A stretch of 64,000 bases of DNA, taken from the NCBI RefSeq assembly GCF_010384365.1, contig NZ_CP048397.1, forward strand, positions 1,550,001 through 1,614,000, written 5' to 3'. This document shows positions 7,715-16,918 of the stretch, piece by piece. Every line of letters begins with the position of its first letter. Positions within the stretch are counted from its first letter, which is position 1. A program made the translations under genes and the position numbers. Below the pieces are notes generated by a model. The model had not been told where the DNA came from. It saw nothing but the letters and a program-made list of their open reading frames with translations, and did not search any database. The stretch comes from Streptomyces sp. S4.7 (GTDB lineage: Bacteria > Actinomycetota > Actinomycetes > Streptomycetales > Streptomycetaceae).

Positions 7715-8475
7715 GCGGATACGCCACCCTTCACGTACGCCTCGTAGCCCTCGTTCTCCAGCTTGTCCGCGAGCTCGGCGCCGCCGGACTCGGCGATACG
7801 GCCCTGCGCGAAGACATGCACGAAGTCGGGCTTGATGTAGCGGAGGATCCGCGTGTAGTGCGTGATCAGCAGCGTGCCGACCTCTCCGCTCTCCCGGACG
7901 CGGTTGACGCCCTCGGAGACCACCCGCAGCGCGTCGACGTCCAGACCGGAGTCCGTCTCGTCGAGGATCGCGACCTTGGGCTTGAGCAGTTCGAGCTGGA
8001 GGATCTCGTGGCGCTTCTTCTCGCCGCCGGAGAAGCCCTCGTTGACGTTGCGCTCAGCGAACGCGGGGTCCATCTGGAGCTGTTCCATCGCGCTCTTGAC
8101 CTCCTTCACCCACGTACGCAGCTTGGGTGCCTCGCCGCGCATGGCGGTGGCGGAGGTGCGCAGGAAGTTGGAGACCGAGACCCCGGGGACCTCGACGGGG
8201 TACTGCATCGCGAGGAAGAGCCCGGCGCGGGCGCGCTCGTCGACGGTCATGTCCAGGACGTCCTCGCCGTCCAGCGTCACGGTGCCACCGGTGATCGTGT
8301 ACTTGGGGTGGCCCGCGATGGAGTACGCGAGGGTCGACTTGCCGGAGCCGTTGGGGCCCATGATGGCGTGCGTCTCGCCCTGCTTGACGGTCAGGTCGAC
8401 GCCCTTGAGGATCTCGCGGGCACCGCCCTCCGCCTCGACAGTGACGTGCAGGTCGTTGATTTCAAGGGTTGCCAT
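7711..8475 (-). CDS. sufC: SufC Fe-S assembly ATPase
   Basis: 254 residues. ABC-type ATPase that powers the SufBC2D scaffold in the cytosol. Walker A is GPNGSGKSTLAY, the signature is GFSGGEKKRHEILQ, Walker B is AILDETDSGLDVDAL, and the switch His is in ITHYTRIL. The ATG at 8475 is 7 bp past the Rieske gene; upstream Met codons in frame lie inside that gene. The start of the mature protein (ATLEINDLHV) matches other SufC proteins. Confidence 0.96.
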   Translation of the reverse strand: MATLEINDLHVTVEAEGGAREILKGVDLTVKQGETHAIMGPNGSGKSTLAYSIAGHPKYTITGGTVTLDGEDVLDMTVDERARAGLFLAMQYPVEVPGVSVSNFLRTSATAMRGEAPKLRTWVKEVKSAMEQLQMDPAFAERNVNEGFSGGEKKRHEILQLELLKPKVAILDETDSGLDVDALRVVSEGVNRVRESGEVGTLLITHYTRILRYIKPDFVHVFAQGRIAESGGAELADKLENEGYEAYVKGGVSA

Positions 8476-8482
8476 GGGTGAC

Positions 8483-8800
8483 TCAGGACTCCTGGGTGAC
8501 GGAGACGAGCACATCGTCCCCTTGGATCTGTACGGGGTATACGGGGACGGGGCGCGTCGCGGGCAGACCGTTCGGCTTGCCGGTACGCAGGTCGAAACTG
8601 GAGCCGTGCAGCCAGCACTCGATCGAGCAGTCCTCGACCTCGCCCTCGGAAAGGGACACGTTGGCGTGCGAGCAGATGTCGTTGATCGCGAACACCTCGC
8701 CCTCGGCACGGACGACGGAGACCGGTACGCCGTCGAGTTCGACCCGCTTGGGGGTGCCTTCCTCCAGCTCGGTCAGTCCACAGACTCGGACGAAGTTCAT
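8483..8800 (-). CDS. Rieske-type [2Fe-2S] ferredoxin of the suf operon
   Basis: 105 residues. Small soluble ferredoxin of the dioxygenase-ferredoxin type. Cluster ligands are in CSHANVSL (C-x-H) and CWLHGSSFD (C-x2-H). It always sits between sufD and sufC in streptomycetes, and probably supplies electrons for cluster assembly or protects the scaffold, but its role is not established. The ATG overlaps the sufD stop by one base (TGATG). Confidence 0.9.
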   Translation of the reverse strand: MNFVRVCGLTELEEGTPKRVELDGVPVSVVRAEGEVFAINDICSHANVSLSEGEVEDCSIECWLHGSSFDLRTGKPNGLPATRPVPVYPVQIQGDDVLVSVTQES

Positions 8801-9978
8801 CAGACCGATGCCTCCAGCTCCGCCTCGATCTTGGCGATCAGGCGCTCCTCCACGTCGGGCAGTCCGATCTGCTGGACCAGCTCGGCGAAGAAGCCGCGGA
8901 TGACGAGGCGGCGGGCCTCGACCTGCGGGATGCCGCGCGACATCAGGTAGAAGAGCTGCTCGTCGTCGAACCGGCCGGTGGCCGAGGCGTGACCGGCGCC
9001 GGCGATCTCGCCGGTCTCGATCTCCAGGTTCGGCACGGAGTCGACGCGGGCGCCGTCCGTGAGAACCAGGTTCCGGTTCATCTCGTAGGTGTCGGTGCCC
9101 TCGGCGACGGCGCGGATGATCACGTCGCCGATCCAGACGGCGTGCGCGTCGTCGCCCTGGAGCGCGCCCTTGTAGACGGCGTTGGACTTGCAGTGCGGGG
9201 CGTTGTGGTCGACCAGGAGGCGGTGCTCCTGGTGCTGGCCCTTGTCGGTGAAGTACAGGCCGAACAGCTCGGCCTCGCCGCCGGGGGCCGCGTACCGCAC
9301 GCGCGGGTGGAGCCGTACGACGTCGCCGCCGAAGGTCACCACGATCGACTTGAACGAGGCGTCCCGGCCGACCAGCGCGTTGTGCTGGGAGACATGGACG
9401 GCCTTGTCGTCCCAGTCCTGCACGGAGACGACGGTCAGCTTGGCGCCGTCACCTACGAGGAAGTCGACGTTGGCGGCGACCACCGCGTCACCGGTGTGGT
9501 CGATGACCACGACCGCCTCGGCGAAGGCGCCCAGCTCGATCACCTGGTGCACGAACGCGGTACCGCCCTGGCCGTGCACGGTGATCCGGATCGGCTCGGT
9601 GAGCACGGTCTCCTTGGGAACGGAGACGACCGACGCCTTCTCGAACGAGGTGAACGCCTGCGCGGCGACCCGGTCCACCGGCGTACCGGCCCTGCCCACG
9701 CGCGGGTCGTCGCGGCCGACGGTCTCCTGGACGACGCCCGCGGGGGCGGACACCTCCGTACGGATACGGCCGTCGGCGACGGCCGTACCGTCCTGGAGAC
9801 CGCGCAGCCGCTCGAGCGGCGTGAACCGCCACTCCTCCTCGCGACCGTGCGGAACCGGGAAGTCCGCGACGTCGTAGGACGGCGGCGCGCTCATGCGCGT
9901 GGCGACGGTCGACTCGGCGGCCACCGCGATCGAACCGGCGGTGGTGGAACCCACCGGAATGTTCTGAGCCTCAGCCAT
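8800..9978 (-). CDS. sufD: SufD Fe-S scaffold subunit
   Basis: 392 residues. Partner of SufB in the SufBC2D cluster scaffold. The beta-helix core and C-terminal YLMSRGIPQVEARRLVIRGF helix region are visible, the same motif as in SufB ([13 protein letters not shown]), and show the paralogy. The conserved His for cluster assembly probably lies in NRNLVLTDGAR/ATGRFDDEQLFYL region. The start ATG at 9978 lies 71 bp after sufB; this spacer is the longest in the operon after sufR. Confidence 0.93.
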   Translation of the reverse strand: MAEAQNIPVGSTTAGSIAVAAESTVATRMSAPPSYDVADFPVPHGREEEWRFTPLERLRGLQDGTAVADGRIRTEVSAPAGVVQETVGRDDPRVGRAGTPVDRVAAQAFTSFEKASVVSVPKETVLTEPIRITVHGQGGTAFVHQVIELGAFAEAVVVIDHTGDAVVAANVDFLVGDGAKLTVVSVQDWDDKAVHVSQHNALVGRDASFKSIVVTFGGDVVRLHPRVRYAAPGGEAELFGLYFTDKGQHQEHRLLVDHNAPHCKSNAVYKGALQGDDAHAVWIGDVIIRAVAEGTDTYEMNRNLVLTDGARVDSVPNLEIETGEIAGAGHASATGRFDDEQLFYLMSRGIPQVEARRLVIRGFFAELVQQIGLPDVEERLIAKIEAELEASV

Positions 9979-10049
9979 GGCTGTCGTCGTGCTCTCTCTC
10001 TGCCTCTTGGGGAATCGGTCGCTTCTGCGGACTGGCGCTCGGGGAAGCG

Positions 10050-11471
10050 TCAGCCGACGGAGCCTTCCATCTGGAGCTCGATGAGCCGGTTGAGCTCCAG
10101 GGCGTACTCCATGGGCAGTTCCTTGGCGATCGGCTCGACGAAGCCGCGCACGATCATCGCCATGGCCTCGAACTCGGTCATGCCACGGCTCATCAGGTAG
10201 AAGAGCTGGTCCTCGGAGACCTTGGAGACCGTCGCCTCGTGCCCCATCGACACGTCGTCCTCGCGGACGTCCACGTACGGGTAGGTGTCGGAGCGCGAGA
10301 CCGTGTCGACCAGCAGCGCGTCACAGAGCACGTTGGACTTGGATCCGGGCGCGCCCTCACCGATCTCGATGAGCCCCCGGTAGGAGGTACGGCCGCCGCC
10401 TCGCGCCACCGACTTGGAGACGATGTTGGACGAGGTGTTCGGAGCCATGTGGACCATCTTGGCGCCGGCGTCCTGGTGCTGGCCCTCGCCCGCGAAGGCG
10501 ATGGACAGGGTCTCGCCCTTGGCGTGCTCGCCCATCAGGTAGACGGCCGGGTACTTCATGGTGACCTTGGAGCCGATGTTGCCGTCGACCCACTCCATGG
10601 TCGCGCCCTCGTAGGCCACGGCACGCTTGGTGACGAGGTTGTAGACGTTGTTCGACCAGTTCTGGATGGTCGTGTAACGGCAGCGGCCACCCTTCTTGAC
10701 GATGATCTCGACGACGGCGCTGTGCAGCGAGTCCGAGGAGTAGATCGGCGCCGTGCAGCCCTCGACGTAGTGGACGTAGGCGTCCTCGTCGACGATGATC
10801 AGCGTCCGCTCGAACTGGCCCATGTTCTCGGTGTTGATACGGAAGTAGGCCTGGAGCGGGATCTCGACGTGCACGCCCTTCGGCACGTAGATGAACGAAC
10901 CGCCGGACCACACGGCCGAGTTCAGCGACGCGAACTTGTTGTCGCCGACCGGGATGACCGTGCCGAAGTACTCCTGGAAGAGCTCCGGGTGCTCCTTGAG
11001 CGCGGTGTCGGTGTCCTGGAAGATGACGCCCTGCTCCTCCAGGTCCTCGCGGATCTGGTGGTAGACGACCTCGGACTCGTACTGGGCCGCGACACCGGCG
11101 ACGAGGCGCTGCTTCTCCGCCTCGGGGATGCCGAGCTTGTCGTAGGTGTTCTTGATGTCCTCGGGCAGGTCCTCCCAGGACTCCGCCTGCTTCTCCGTGG
11201 ACCGGACGAAGTACTTGATGTTGTCGAAGTCGATGCCCGACAGGTCGGAGCCCCAGCTCGGCATCGGCTTCTTGCCGAACAGCTTGAGGCCCTTGAGACG
11301 GAGCTTCAGCATCCACTCGGGCTCGTTCTTCTTCGACGAGATGTCGCGCACGACCTCTTCGGAGAGCCCGCGCTTCGCCGTGGCGCCTGCGGTGTCGGAG
11401 TCGGCCCAGCCGTATTCGTACTTGCCCAGTCCGTCGAGCTCAGGATGGGCGGTCTCCGTGGGGAGCGTCAT
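10050..11471 (-). CDS. sufB: SufB Fe-S scaffold subunit
   Basis: 473 residues, no intein. Scaffold subunit on which SufS/SufU sulfur and iron are assembled. Seen: [56 protein letters not shown] with the conserved Cys, and [20 protein letters not shown] at the C-terminus. The ATG at 11471 has a strong GGGAGGAA site and shares four bases (ATGA) with the sufR stop; the longer in-frame reading runs into sufR and is rejected. Confidence 0.96.
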   Translation of the reverse strand: MTLPTETAHPELDGLGKYEYGWADSDTAGATAKRGLSEEVVRDISSKKNEPEWMLKLRLKGLKLFGKKPMPSWGSDLSGIDFDNIKYFVRSTEKQAESWEDLPEDIKNTYDKLGIPEAEKQRLVAGVAAQYESEVVYHQIREDLEEQGVIFQDTDTALKEHPELFQEYFGTVIPVGDNKFASLNSAVWSGGSFIYVPKGVHVEIPLQAYFRINTENMGQFERTLIIVDEDAYVHYVEGCTAPIYSSDSLHSAVVEIIVKKGGRCRYTTIQNWSNNVYNLVTKRAVAYEGATMEWVDGNIGSKVTMKYPAVYLMGEHAKGETLSIAFAGEGQHQDAGAKMVHMAPNTSSNIVSKSVARGGGRTSYRGLIEIGEGAPGSKSNVLCDALLVDTVSRSDTYPYVDVREDDVSMGHEATVSKVSEDQLFYLMSRGMTEFEAMAMIVRGFVEPIAKELPMEYALELNRLIELQMEGSVG

Positions 11472-12295
11472 GCGGGGTTCCTCCCGGCCGTGCTTTCGGA
11501 TGCTTGATCTTCGGTCTGCTGGCTGATCTGCGGTGGATCGGTCTGTGGGGTGTCGGGCCCCGGGGTGCGGCCGGCCCGTGAAGTACCGGGTGGCGCGCCG
11601 TGCCCGGCTCCGTGGGGGATGAACGTCGTGCACACCCCGTCACCGTGGGCGATGGTCGCCAGCCGCTGCACATGGGTGCCCAGCAGCTCGGAGAAGAACT
11701 CCGTCTCCGCCTCGCACAACTGCGGATACTTCTCGGCCACGTGGGCCACCGGGCAGTGGTGCTGGCAGAGCTGCTCGCCCTGCTGGTTCGGAGCGCTACG
11801 AGCCGTAGCAGCGTACCCGTCGGCGCTCAGCGCCTTCGCGAGTGCCTCCGTGCGTTTCTCGGGGGCGGCGTCCTCGACCGCTTCCCGGTACGCCTCCGCC
11901 TGGGTGGCGATCCGGTCACGGGCGAAGGCGGCGACAGCCGCGTCACCCCGGGCACCGCCGCCCGCGCCGCGGGCGATCCACTCGATGGCGTCGGCGGCGA
12001 GCTTGTCGTACGACTGGTCGAAGGCGTCCCGGCCACAGTCGGTCAGGGCGAACACCTTGGCGGGCCTGCCACGCCCTCGTGAGCCGTAGACTCGCTGGTC
12101 ACGCGGCTCCACGACGGTGTCGGCGACCAGCGCGTCGAGATGGCGGCGGACGGCGGCCTGGGTGAGCTTCAGACGCCCCGCGAGGTCGGAGACCGTGGAC
12201 GGGCCGTGGTCCAGGATGGAGCGCGCGACCCGGTTGCGCGTCGAGCGCTCACCGGTCGCGAGTTCCTCCTGCGGAGCCTCGCCAACGTATTTCAC
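11468..12295 (-). CDS. sufR: SufR-type Fe-S sensing repressor of the suf operon
   Basis: 275 residues from the GTG chosen. N-terminal winged helix (residues ~20-80; [20 protein letters not shown]) and a C-terminal Fe-S binding region with Cys in [25 protein letters not shown] segment (17 residues between first and last Cys). As in other actinobacteria it is the first gene of the operon and should repress it when its cluster is intact. The start could also be the TTG at 12331; neither has a good ribosome site. GTG at 12295 (VKYVGEA) fits relatives better. A perfect dyad at 12367-12382 is the probable operator. Confidence 0.9.
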   Translation of the reverse strand: MKYVGEAPQEELATGERSTRNRVARSILDHGPSTVSDLAGRLKLTQAAVRRHLDALVADTVVEPRDQRVYGSRGRGRPAKVFALTDCGRDAFDQSYDKLAADAIEWIARGAGGGARGDAAVAAFARDRIATQAEAYREAVEDAAPEKRTEALAKALSADGYAATARSAPNQQGEQLCQHHCPVAHVAEKYPQLCEAETEFFSELLGTHVQRLATIAHGDGVCTTFIPHGAGHGAPPGTSRAGRTPGPDTPQTDPPQISQQTEDQASESTAGRNPA

Positions 12296-12366
12296 AACGC
12301 CATTGTTGCGTAATTCCTTCGAGAGTGACAACAGCCGTCCGGTACGACGAGTGGTGCCCTACGTCA

Positions 12367-12382
12367 CTTAGGGTCACCTAAG
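12367..12382. promoter_or_regulatory. Perfect dyad CTTAGG-N4-CCTAAG, candidate SufR operator
   Basis: Two perfect 6-bp half sites around GTCA in the 136-bp divergent spacer between sufR and the ABC transporter ATPase gene. It is the only clear palindrome there and lies 36-72 bp before the alternative sufR starts, a usual place for an autoregulatory operator. The assignment to SufR is inference from position. Confidence 0.5.
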
Positions 12383-12431
12383 AAGCGCCCCCGGACCCGG
12401 AACGCGCGGGGCCGCTGCCTAGACTCACGGC

Positions 12432-13367
12432 ATGCGCAGCGTCGTCGGAGAGCCGGTGGTCCAGGTCCGGGGCCTGGTCAAGCGGTACGGGACCAGGGCC
12501 GCGGTGAACGGCCTGGATCTGACGTTCCGGGCGGGCACGGTGTCCGCCGTCCTCGGCCCCAACGGAGCCGGCAAGACCACCACGATCGAGACCTGCGAGG
12601 GCTACCGCAGGCCGGACGAGGGCACGGTGCGCGTCCTCGGACTCGATCCCGTCGCCGACGCCGCCCGGCTGCGCCCCCGCATCGGGGTGATGCTCCAGTC
12701 CGGCGGCGTCTACTCCGGCGCCCGCGCGCAGGAGATGCTCCGCCATATGGCCGCCCTGCACGCGAACCCGCTGGACGTGACCGAACTGATCGAGCGCCTG
12801 GGACTCGGCGGCTGCGGACGCACGGCCTACCGGCGGCTCTCCGGCGGCCAGCAGCAGCGGCTCTCACTCGCCATGGCGCTCGTCGGCCGGCCCGAGCTGG
12901 TGTTCCTGGACGAGCCGACGGCGGGGCTCGACCCGCAGGCCCGCCGGTCCACCTGGGACCTGGTGCGCGAGTTGCGCGCCGACGGCGTGACCACCGTCCT
13001 GACCACGCACTTCATGGACGAGGCCGAGGAGCTGGCCGACGAGGTCGCCATCGTCGACGCCGGCCGGGTGGTGGCGCACGGGACCACCGAGGAGCTGTGC
13101 CGGGGCGGCGCCGAGAACACCCTGCGCTTCACCGGCCGCCCCGGACTCGACCTCGGCTCGCTGCTCAAGGCACTGCCCGACGGGTCTGCCGCCGCCGAGC
13201 CGGCGCCGGGCGTGTACCGGATCGGCGGCACGATCGACCCGCAGCTGCTCGCGACGGTGACGTCCTGGTGCGCGCAGCACGGGGTGATGCCGGACAGGAT
13301 CTCCGTCGAGCGGCACACGCTGGAGGACGTCTTCCTCGAACTGACCGGCAAGGAGCTGCGGCCATGA
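12432..13367 (+). CDS. ABC transporter ATP-binding protein (exporter type)
   Basis: 311 residues. DrrA-type ATPase: Walker A GPNGAGKTTT, signature LSGGQQQRLSLAMA, Walker B LVFLDEPTAGLDPQ, switch His in LTTHFMDEAEEL, then the C-terminal extension of ~90 residues typical of daunorubicin-type exporters. It is coupled to the permease by an ATGA overlap. Substrate unknown. The pair is divergent from the suf operon and precedes ctaA; in streptomycetes this pair is a conserved neighbour of ctaA, so a role linked to cytochrome oxidase or heme is possible but not shown. Confidence 0.9.
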   Translation: MRSVVGEPVVQVRGLVKRYGTRAAVNGLDLTFRAGTVSAVLGPNGAGKTTTIETCEGYRRPDEGTVRVLGLDPVADAARLRPRIGVMLQSGGVYSGARAQEMLRHMAALHANPLDVTELIERLGLGGCGRTAYRRLSGGQQQRLSLAMALVGRPELVFLDEPTAGLDPQARRSTWDLVRELRADGVTTVLTTHFMDEAEELADEVAIVDAGRVVAHGTTEELCRGGAENTLRFTGRPGLDLGSLLKALPDGSAAAEPAPGVYRIGGTIDPQLLATVTSWCAQHGVMPDRISVERHTLEDVFLELTGKELRP

Positions 13368-14167
13368 GCGCCGGTACACGGACGGGCGCGGACGAGGGCA
13401 CGGGCACCGGCGGATACGCGCCCGCGCCGGGCGCGGCGCCGCTGTCGCGGATGATCGCGGCGCAGACGGTCTTCGAGACGAAGATGCTGCTTCGCAACGG
13501 CGAGCAGCTGCTGCTGACCGTGATCATCCCGAGTCTGCTGCTGGTGCTGTTCTCGACGGTCGACATCATCGACACGGGCGCGGGCGCGCCGGTCGACTTC
13601 CTCACGCCCGGCGTCCTCGCGCTGGCCGTGATGTCGACCGCCTTCACCGGGCAGGCCATCGCGACCGGCTTCGAGCGCCGGTACGGGGTACTGAAGCGGC
13701 TCGGCGCCTCGCCGCTGCCGCGCTGGGCGCTGATGACCGCCAAGACGCTCTCCGTCCTGGTCACCGAGGTGCTCCAGATCGTGCTGCTGACTGTCATCGC
13801 GCTGGCGCTCGGCTGGTCGCCGGAGGGCGGCCCTCTCGCCGTACTCCTGCTGCTCGTCCTCGGTACGGCGGCGTTCTCCGGGCTCGGCCTGCTGATGGCG
13901 GGCACGCTCAAGGCCGAGGCGACGCTGGCCGCGGCGAATCTGGTCTTCGTACTGCTGCTCGTGGGCGGCGGTGTGATCGTGCCGCTGGACAAGTTCCCGG
14001 ACACGGCGCAGACGCTGCTCGGTCTGCTGCCGATCTCGGCCCTCTCCGAGGGGCTGCGGGAGGTGCTCCGGCACGGTGCGGGGATGCCCTGGGGCGAGCT
14101 CGGGGTGCTGGCCGTCTGGGCGGTGCTCGGGCTCGGAGCGGCGGCCCGCTTCTTCCGCTGGGAGTAG
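13364..14167 (+). CDS. ABC-2 type transporter permease
   Basis: 267 residues with about six predicted membrane segments (LLLTVIIPSLLLVLFST, FLTPGVLALAVMST, VLQIVLLTVIALALG, LLLLVLGTAAFSGLG, LVFVLLLVGGGVIV, LGVLAVWAVLGLGAA). The FERRYGVLKRLGASPL loop is typical of DrrB/ABC-2 permeases and couples to the ATPase. The N-terminal ~30 residues are G/T/A-rich and cytosolic. Overlaps the ATPase gene by four bases. Confidence 0.9.
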   Translation: MSAGTRTGADEGTGTGGYAPAPGAAPLSRMIAAQTVFETKMLLRNGEQLLLTVIIPSLLLVLFSTVDIIDTGAGAPVDFLTPGVLALAVMSTAFTGQAIATGFERRYGVLKRLGASPLPRWALMTAKTLSVLVTEVLQIVLLTVIALALGWSPEGGPLAVLLLLVLGTAAFSGLGLLMAGTLKAEATLAAANLVFVLLLVGGGVIVPLDKFPDTAQTLLGLLPISALSEGLREVLRHGAGMPWGELGVLAVWAVLGLGAAARFFRWE

Positions 14168-14223
14168 CGCGCCGGGGCGCGCGGGGACCCCCTCGTGACT
14201 GCGTTCACAAACCCCCGCCTACC

Positions 14224-15201
14224 ATGGTTGCCGTGTGGAACCCCCTCGACTACATCGCCCGGCGCTGGACGCCCTCCCCCCGTGTCCTGCGCCGCGCCGC
14301 GCTCTCCGCCGTCGTGATGACCGTCGTCATCATCGTCACCGGCGGCGCGGTCCGGCTCACGGGCTCCGGGCTCGGCTGCGACACCTGGCCGAAGTGCACC
14401 GACGACAGCCTGTTCGCGACACCCGAGCAGGGTCTGCACGGCGCGATCGAGTTCGGCAACCGGATGCTGACGTACGTCCTGTCGGCCGCCGTCGGCTGGG
14501 CGATCGTCGCCGCCCGGTCGGTCAAGCCCCGCCGGCGCGGTCTCACCCGGCTCGCGTGGAGCATGTTCTGGCTCGTGGTGGTGAACGCCGTCATGGGCGG
14601 CATCACGGTCCACATGGAGCTGAACCCCTGGACGGTGGCCGTCCACTTCCTGCTCGCCAACGCCCTGCTCACCGTCACGGTCCTCGTCTGGAAGCGCACC
14701 CACGAGGGCGACACGACGCCCCGGCCCCGGGTCCCGCGTCCCGTACGGAAGCTGTCCTGGGCGCTGATCGTCACCACGGTGCTCCTGGTCACCCTGGGGA
14801 CGACCGTGACCGGTTCCGGCAAGCACGCGGGCGACAGCAGCGAGGTGCCGCGCATGCCGTGGGACTGGATCGACGCGGCGCACGTGCACGCGGCGGCGGC
14901 TTGGGCGGTCTGCGCGCTGGCGATCGCGATGTGGCTGGTGCTGCGTGTGGTGGACGCCCCGGACGACATCCGCGCGCGGGCGCGTGACCTGCTGATCGTG
15001 CTGCTCGCGCAGGGCGGTATCGGTTACGTCCAGTTCTTCACCGACGTGCCCGAGTTCCTGGTCGGCGTCCATATGCTCGGCTCCGCGCTGACCTGGGTCG
15101 CGGTGCTGCGCCTGGCCCTGAGTCTGCGTGAGCGGCCCGTGGCGGACCCGGAGATCCCGGCTCAGGCGGACCCGGCCGACCCGGCGCTGTCCACCGCCTG
15201 A
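14224..15201 (+). CDS. ctaA: Heme A synthase (CtaA/COX15)
   Basis: 325 residues, eight membrane segments. Oxidises the heme O methyl group to the formyl group of heme A for cytochrome aa3 oxidase. Heme-ligand His residues are visible in HGAIEFGNR, VAVHFLLANALLT, AAHVHAAAAWA and VGVHMLGSALTW, in the usual two-fold arrangement. The external Cys pair GCDTWPKC, a redox-regulatory disulfide seen in Gram-positive CtaA, is present. The start is ATG at 14224; GTG at 14233 is possible. Works with CtaB encoded 1.7 kb away. Confidence 0.93.
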   Translation: MVAVWNPLDYIARRWTPSPRVLRRAALSAVVMTVVIIVTGGAVRLTGSGLGCDTWPKCTDDSLFATPEQGLHGAIEFGNRMLTYVLSAAVGWAIVAARSVKPRRRGLTRLAWSMFWLVVVNAVMGGITVHMELNPWTVAVHFLLANALLTVTVLVWKRTHEGDTTPRPRVPRPVRKLSWALIVTTVLLVTLGTTVTGSGKHAGDSSEVPRMPWDWIDAAHVHAAAAWAVCALAIAMWLVLRVVDAPDDIRARARDLLIVLLAQGGIGYVQFFTDVPEFLVGVHMLGSALTWVAVLRLALSLRERPVADPEIPAQADPADPALSTA

Positions 15202-15244
15202 GGGGTCCGTCCGGTCCGGCCGACCCGAGCGGCCTGACGGGCCG

Positions 15245-16360
15245 TCACATACCGTCCAGGCCGTACACCCGGCGGGCGTTGCCCGAGGCGATCATCTCCG
15301 CCACGCGCTGCGCGTCGGCCAGCGCCCACGAGCCGTCCGCCACCCAGCCGCCGAGCACCCGCGCCAGCGACTGTCTGAACACCCTGGCGCCCACCACGTG
15401 CAGTTCGGGCAGTCCCCGCGCGCCGCTGGAGTAGAGCAGCTTCCCGAACGGCGCCAGTTCCAGCACCTCCGCCAGTACGTCCGCCGCGCGGGCCCCGGTG
15501 TGCGCGAGGGCCGGGCCGAGATCCACGTACACATGCGGATGGGCCGCGGCGAGCCGGGCGGCGTGCCGGTGGTACGGCAGGCCGTGCAGCAGCACCAGAT
15601 CGGTGCCGAGCCCGGCGGTGGCCGCCGCGAAGCCCGCGATCCGCGCCGGACCGCCGTCGGGGCAGTCGGCCCGGCACCCCTCGCCGCCGCCCGCGTGCAG
15701 TTGGAGCGGCAGCCCCGTGGCGACGGCGGTCCACAGCAGATGGCGCAGCAGTACGGGGTCGGTCAGCCGCCCGCCCACCCGTCGCCGGGCGAGCCAGCGC
15801 CCGGCGGCCGTACGGACCTCGCCGGGGCCGGGCGGATCGTCGGCCGGGACGGAGCCGTGGCGCAGGGCGGCCACGGACACGAAGGCGACGGCCGATTCGG
15901 CCGCCGTGTGCACGGCGTGGGCGAGATTGGCGAGCAGCGAGTCGACGGTGCCCGAGGTGTCGGCCACCTGCCGGGCGAGGAGTTCGAGCCGTACGATCTC
16001 GCGGGCCTCGGCGGCGCCGGCCGCGGCGATCTCCTCGGGCCCGGTCAGATCACCGGGCAGCCCGGTGTCGACCAGATAGGTGGTGACGCCGGTGCCCCGC
16101 AGCAGCCGCCGCCCGGCCTCCAGGACGCCGAGCTCCCGGCGCCTGGCGAGATAGCCGGCGGGTGAGGTGTGCGGCTCCAGTCCGAGGAGCGGCGGGCACC
16201 AGCGCCGTACGGCGAATCCGGTCTGGGTGTCGAAGAAGGTGGTGCCCGCGGCGGGGGGTCCTGCGGTCCGGCCGAGCTGGGCCTCGAAGGTGCCGAGGCC
16301 CAGCTCCGTACGGAGGACGCCGTGGCAGTTCTGGTCCACCAGAGTCGTTGTCTCGATCAT
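15245..16360 (-). CDS. Amidohydrolase-family protein
   Basis: 371 residues. TIM-barrel metal-dependent hydrolase related to the amidohydrolase-2/FluG N-terminal group. Seen: DQNCHG near the N-terminus as first metal site, QLHAGGGEG mid-protein, VLLHGLPYHRHAARL, HVYVDLGPALAHT, and LLYSSGARGLPELH as the final acidic region, where a Ser-Ser replaces the more usual Ser-Asp. Substrate unknown. Convergent with ctaA (43-bp spacer). It is a conserved neighbour in streptomycetes; not part of the heme pathway as far as known. Confidence 0.75.
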   Translation of the reverse strand: MIETTTLVDQNCHGVLRTELGLGTFEAQLGRTAGPPAAGTTFFDTQTGFAVRRWCPPLLGLEPHTSPAGYLARRRELGVLEAGRRLLRGTGVTTYLVDTGLPGDLTGPEEIAAAGAAEAREIVRLELLARQVADTSGTVDSLLANLAHAVHTAAESAVAFVSVAALRHGSVPADDPPGPGEVRTAAGRWLARRRVGGRLTDPVLLRHLLWTAVATGLPLQLHAGGGEGCRADCPDGGPARIAGFAAATAGLGTDLVLLHGLPYHRHAARLAAAHPHVYVDLGPALAHTGARAADVLAEVLELAPFGKLLYSSGARGLPELHVVGARVFRQSLARVLGGWVADGSWALADAQRVAEMIASGNARRVYGLDGM

Positions 16361-16499
16361 GGCGCTTCCCGTCGTGGACCGTATCCCTACAGTCCTAACG
16401 GGAAAAGCGTGCCCGAGTGTTGGCCGACCCCGCGCCGAAACAGCCCCTGGGGCGTGACCAGGTGCGCTTCCCGGCCCGGCGAGGGTCGCCCGGACGGGG

Positions 16500-16889
16500 C
16501 TATTTCGCGGACGCGCCCTGGTCGTTGTCCGGGCCGCCGATCTGGATGCCCGCCATGCGCGTCCACTCGTACGGGCCGGTGCGGACCTTCGCGGCGAACT
16601 CGCCGTCGAAGGACTCGTGCACCGTGATTCCCGCCTTCTCGACGGCCTTCAGCGCCACGTCGTGGGTGGGGGCGACCAGGTCGCCCCAGTCGCCGTCCTG
16701 CGCCACCAGCACGATGCGGGTGCCTGCCCGGCCCAGATACGCGAGCTGCCCCTCGGCGGCGCCGCCGTGCCGCCGCGCGAAGGCGCCGATCTGCTTCGCC
16801 AGCCGGGCCGCGCGCCGTTCGTCGAGTACGGCCCGCCGGCTCGCACGCGCGCCGTCGCCGGTCTGCTCGTCAACCTCGGTCTCTGCCAT
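16500..16889 (-). CDS. Conserved protein of unknown function
   Basis: 129 residues, soluble, no membrane segment. The N-terminus is Glu/Arg/Ala-rich (SRRAVLDERRAARLAKQIGAFARRHG), the C-terminal half has GQLAYLGRAGTRIVLVAQDGDWGDLV and HESFDGEFAAKVRTGPYEWTRMAG. I recognise it only as a conserved streptomycete protein next to ctaB. The start ATG at 16889 follows the ctaB stop by 29 bp on the same strand; ATG at 16898 (MSVMAE) is an alternative. Confidence 0.6.
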   Translation of the reverse strand: MAETEVDEQTGDGARASRRAVLDERRAARLAKQIGAFARRHGGAAEGQLAYLGRAGTRIVLVAQDGDWGDLVAPTHDVALKAVEKAGITVHESFDGEFAAKVRTGPYEWTRMAGIQIGGPDNDQGASAK

Positions 16890-16918
16890 GACCGACATGC
16901 TACCGACGGGTAGTCCTT

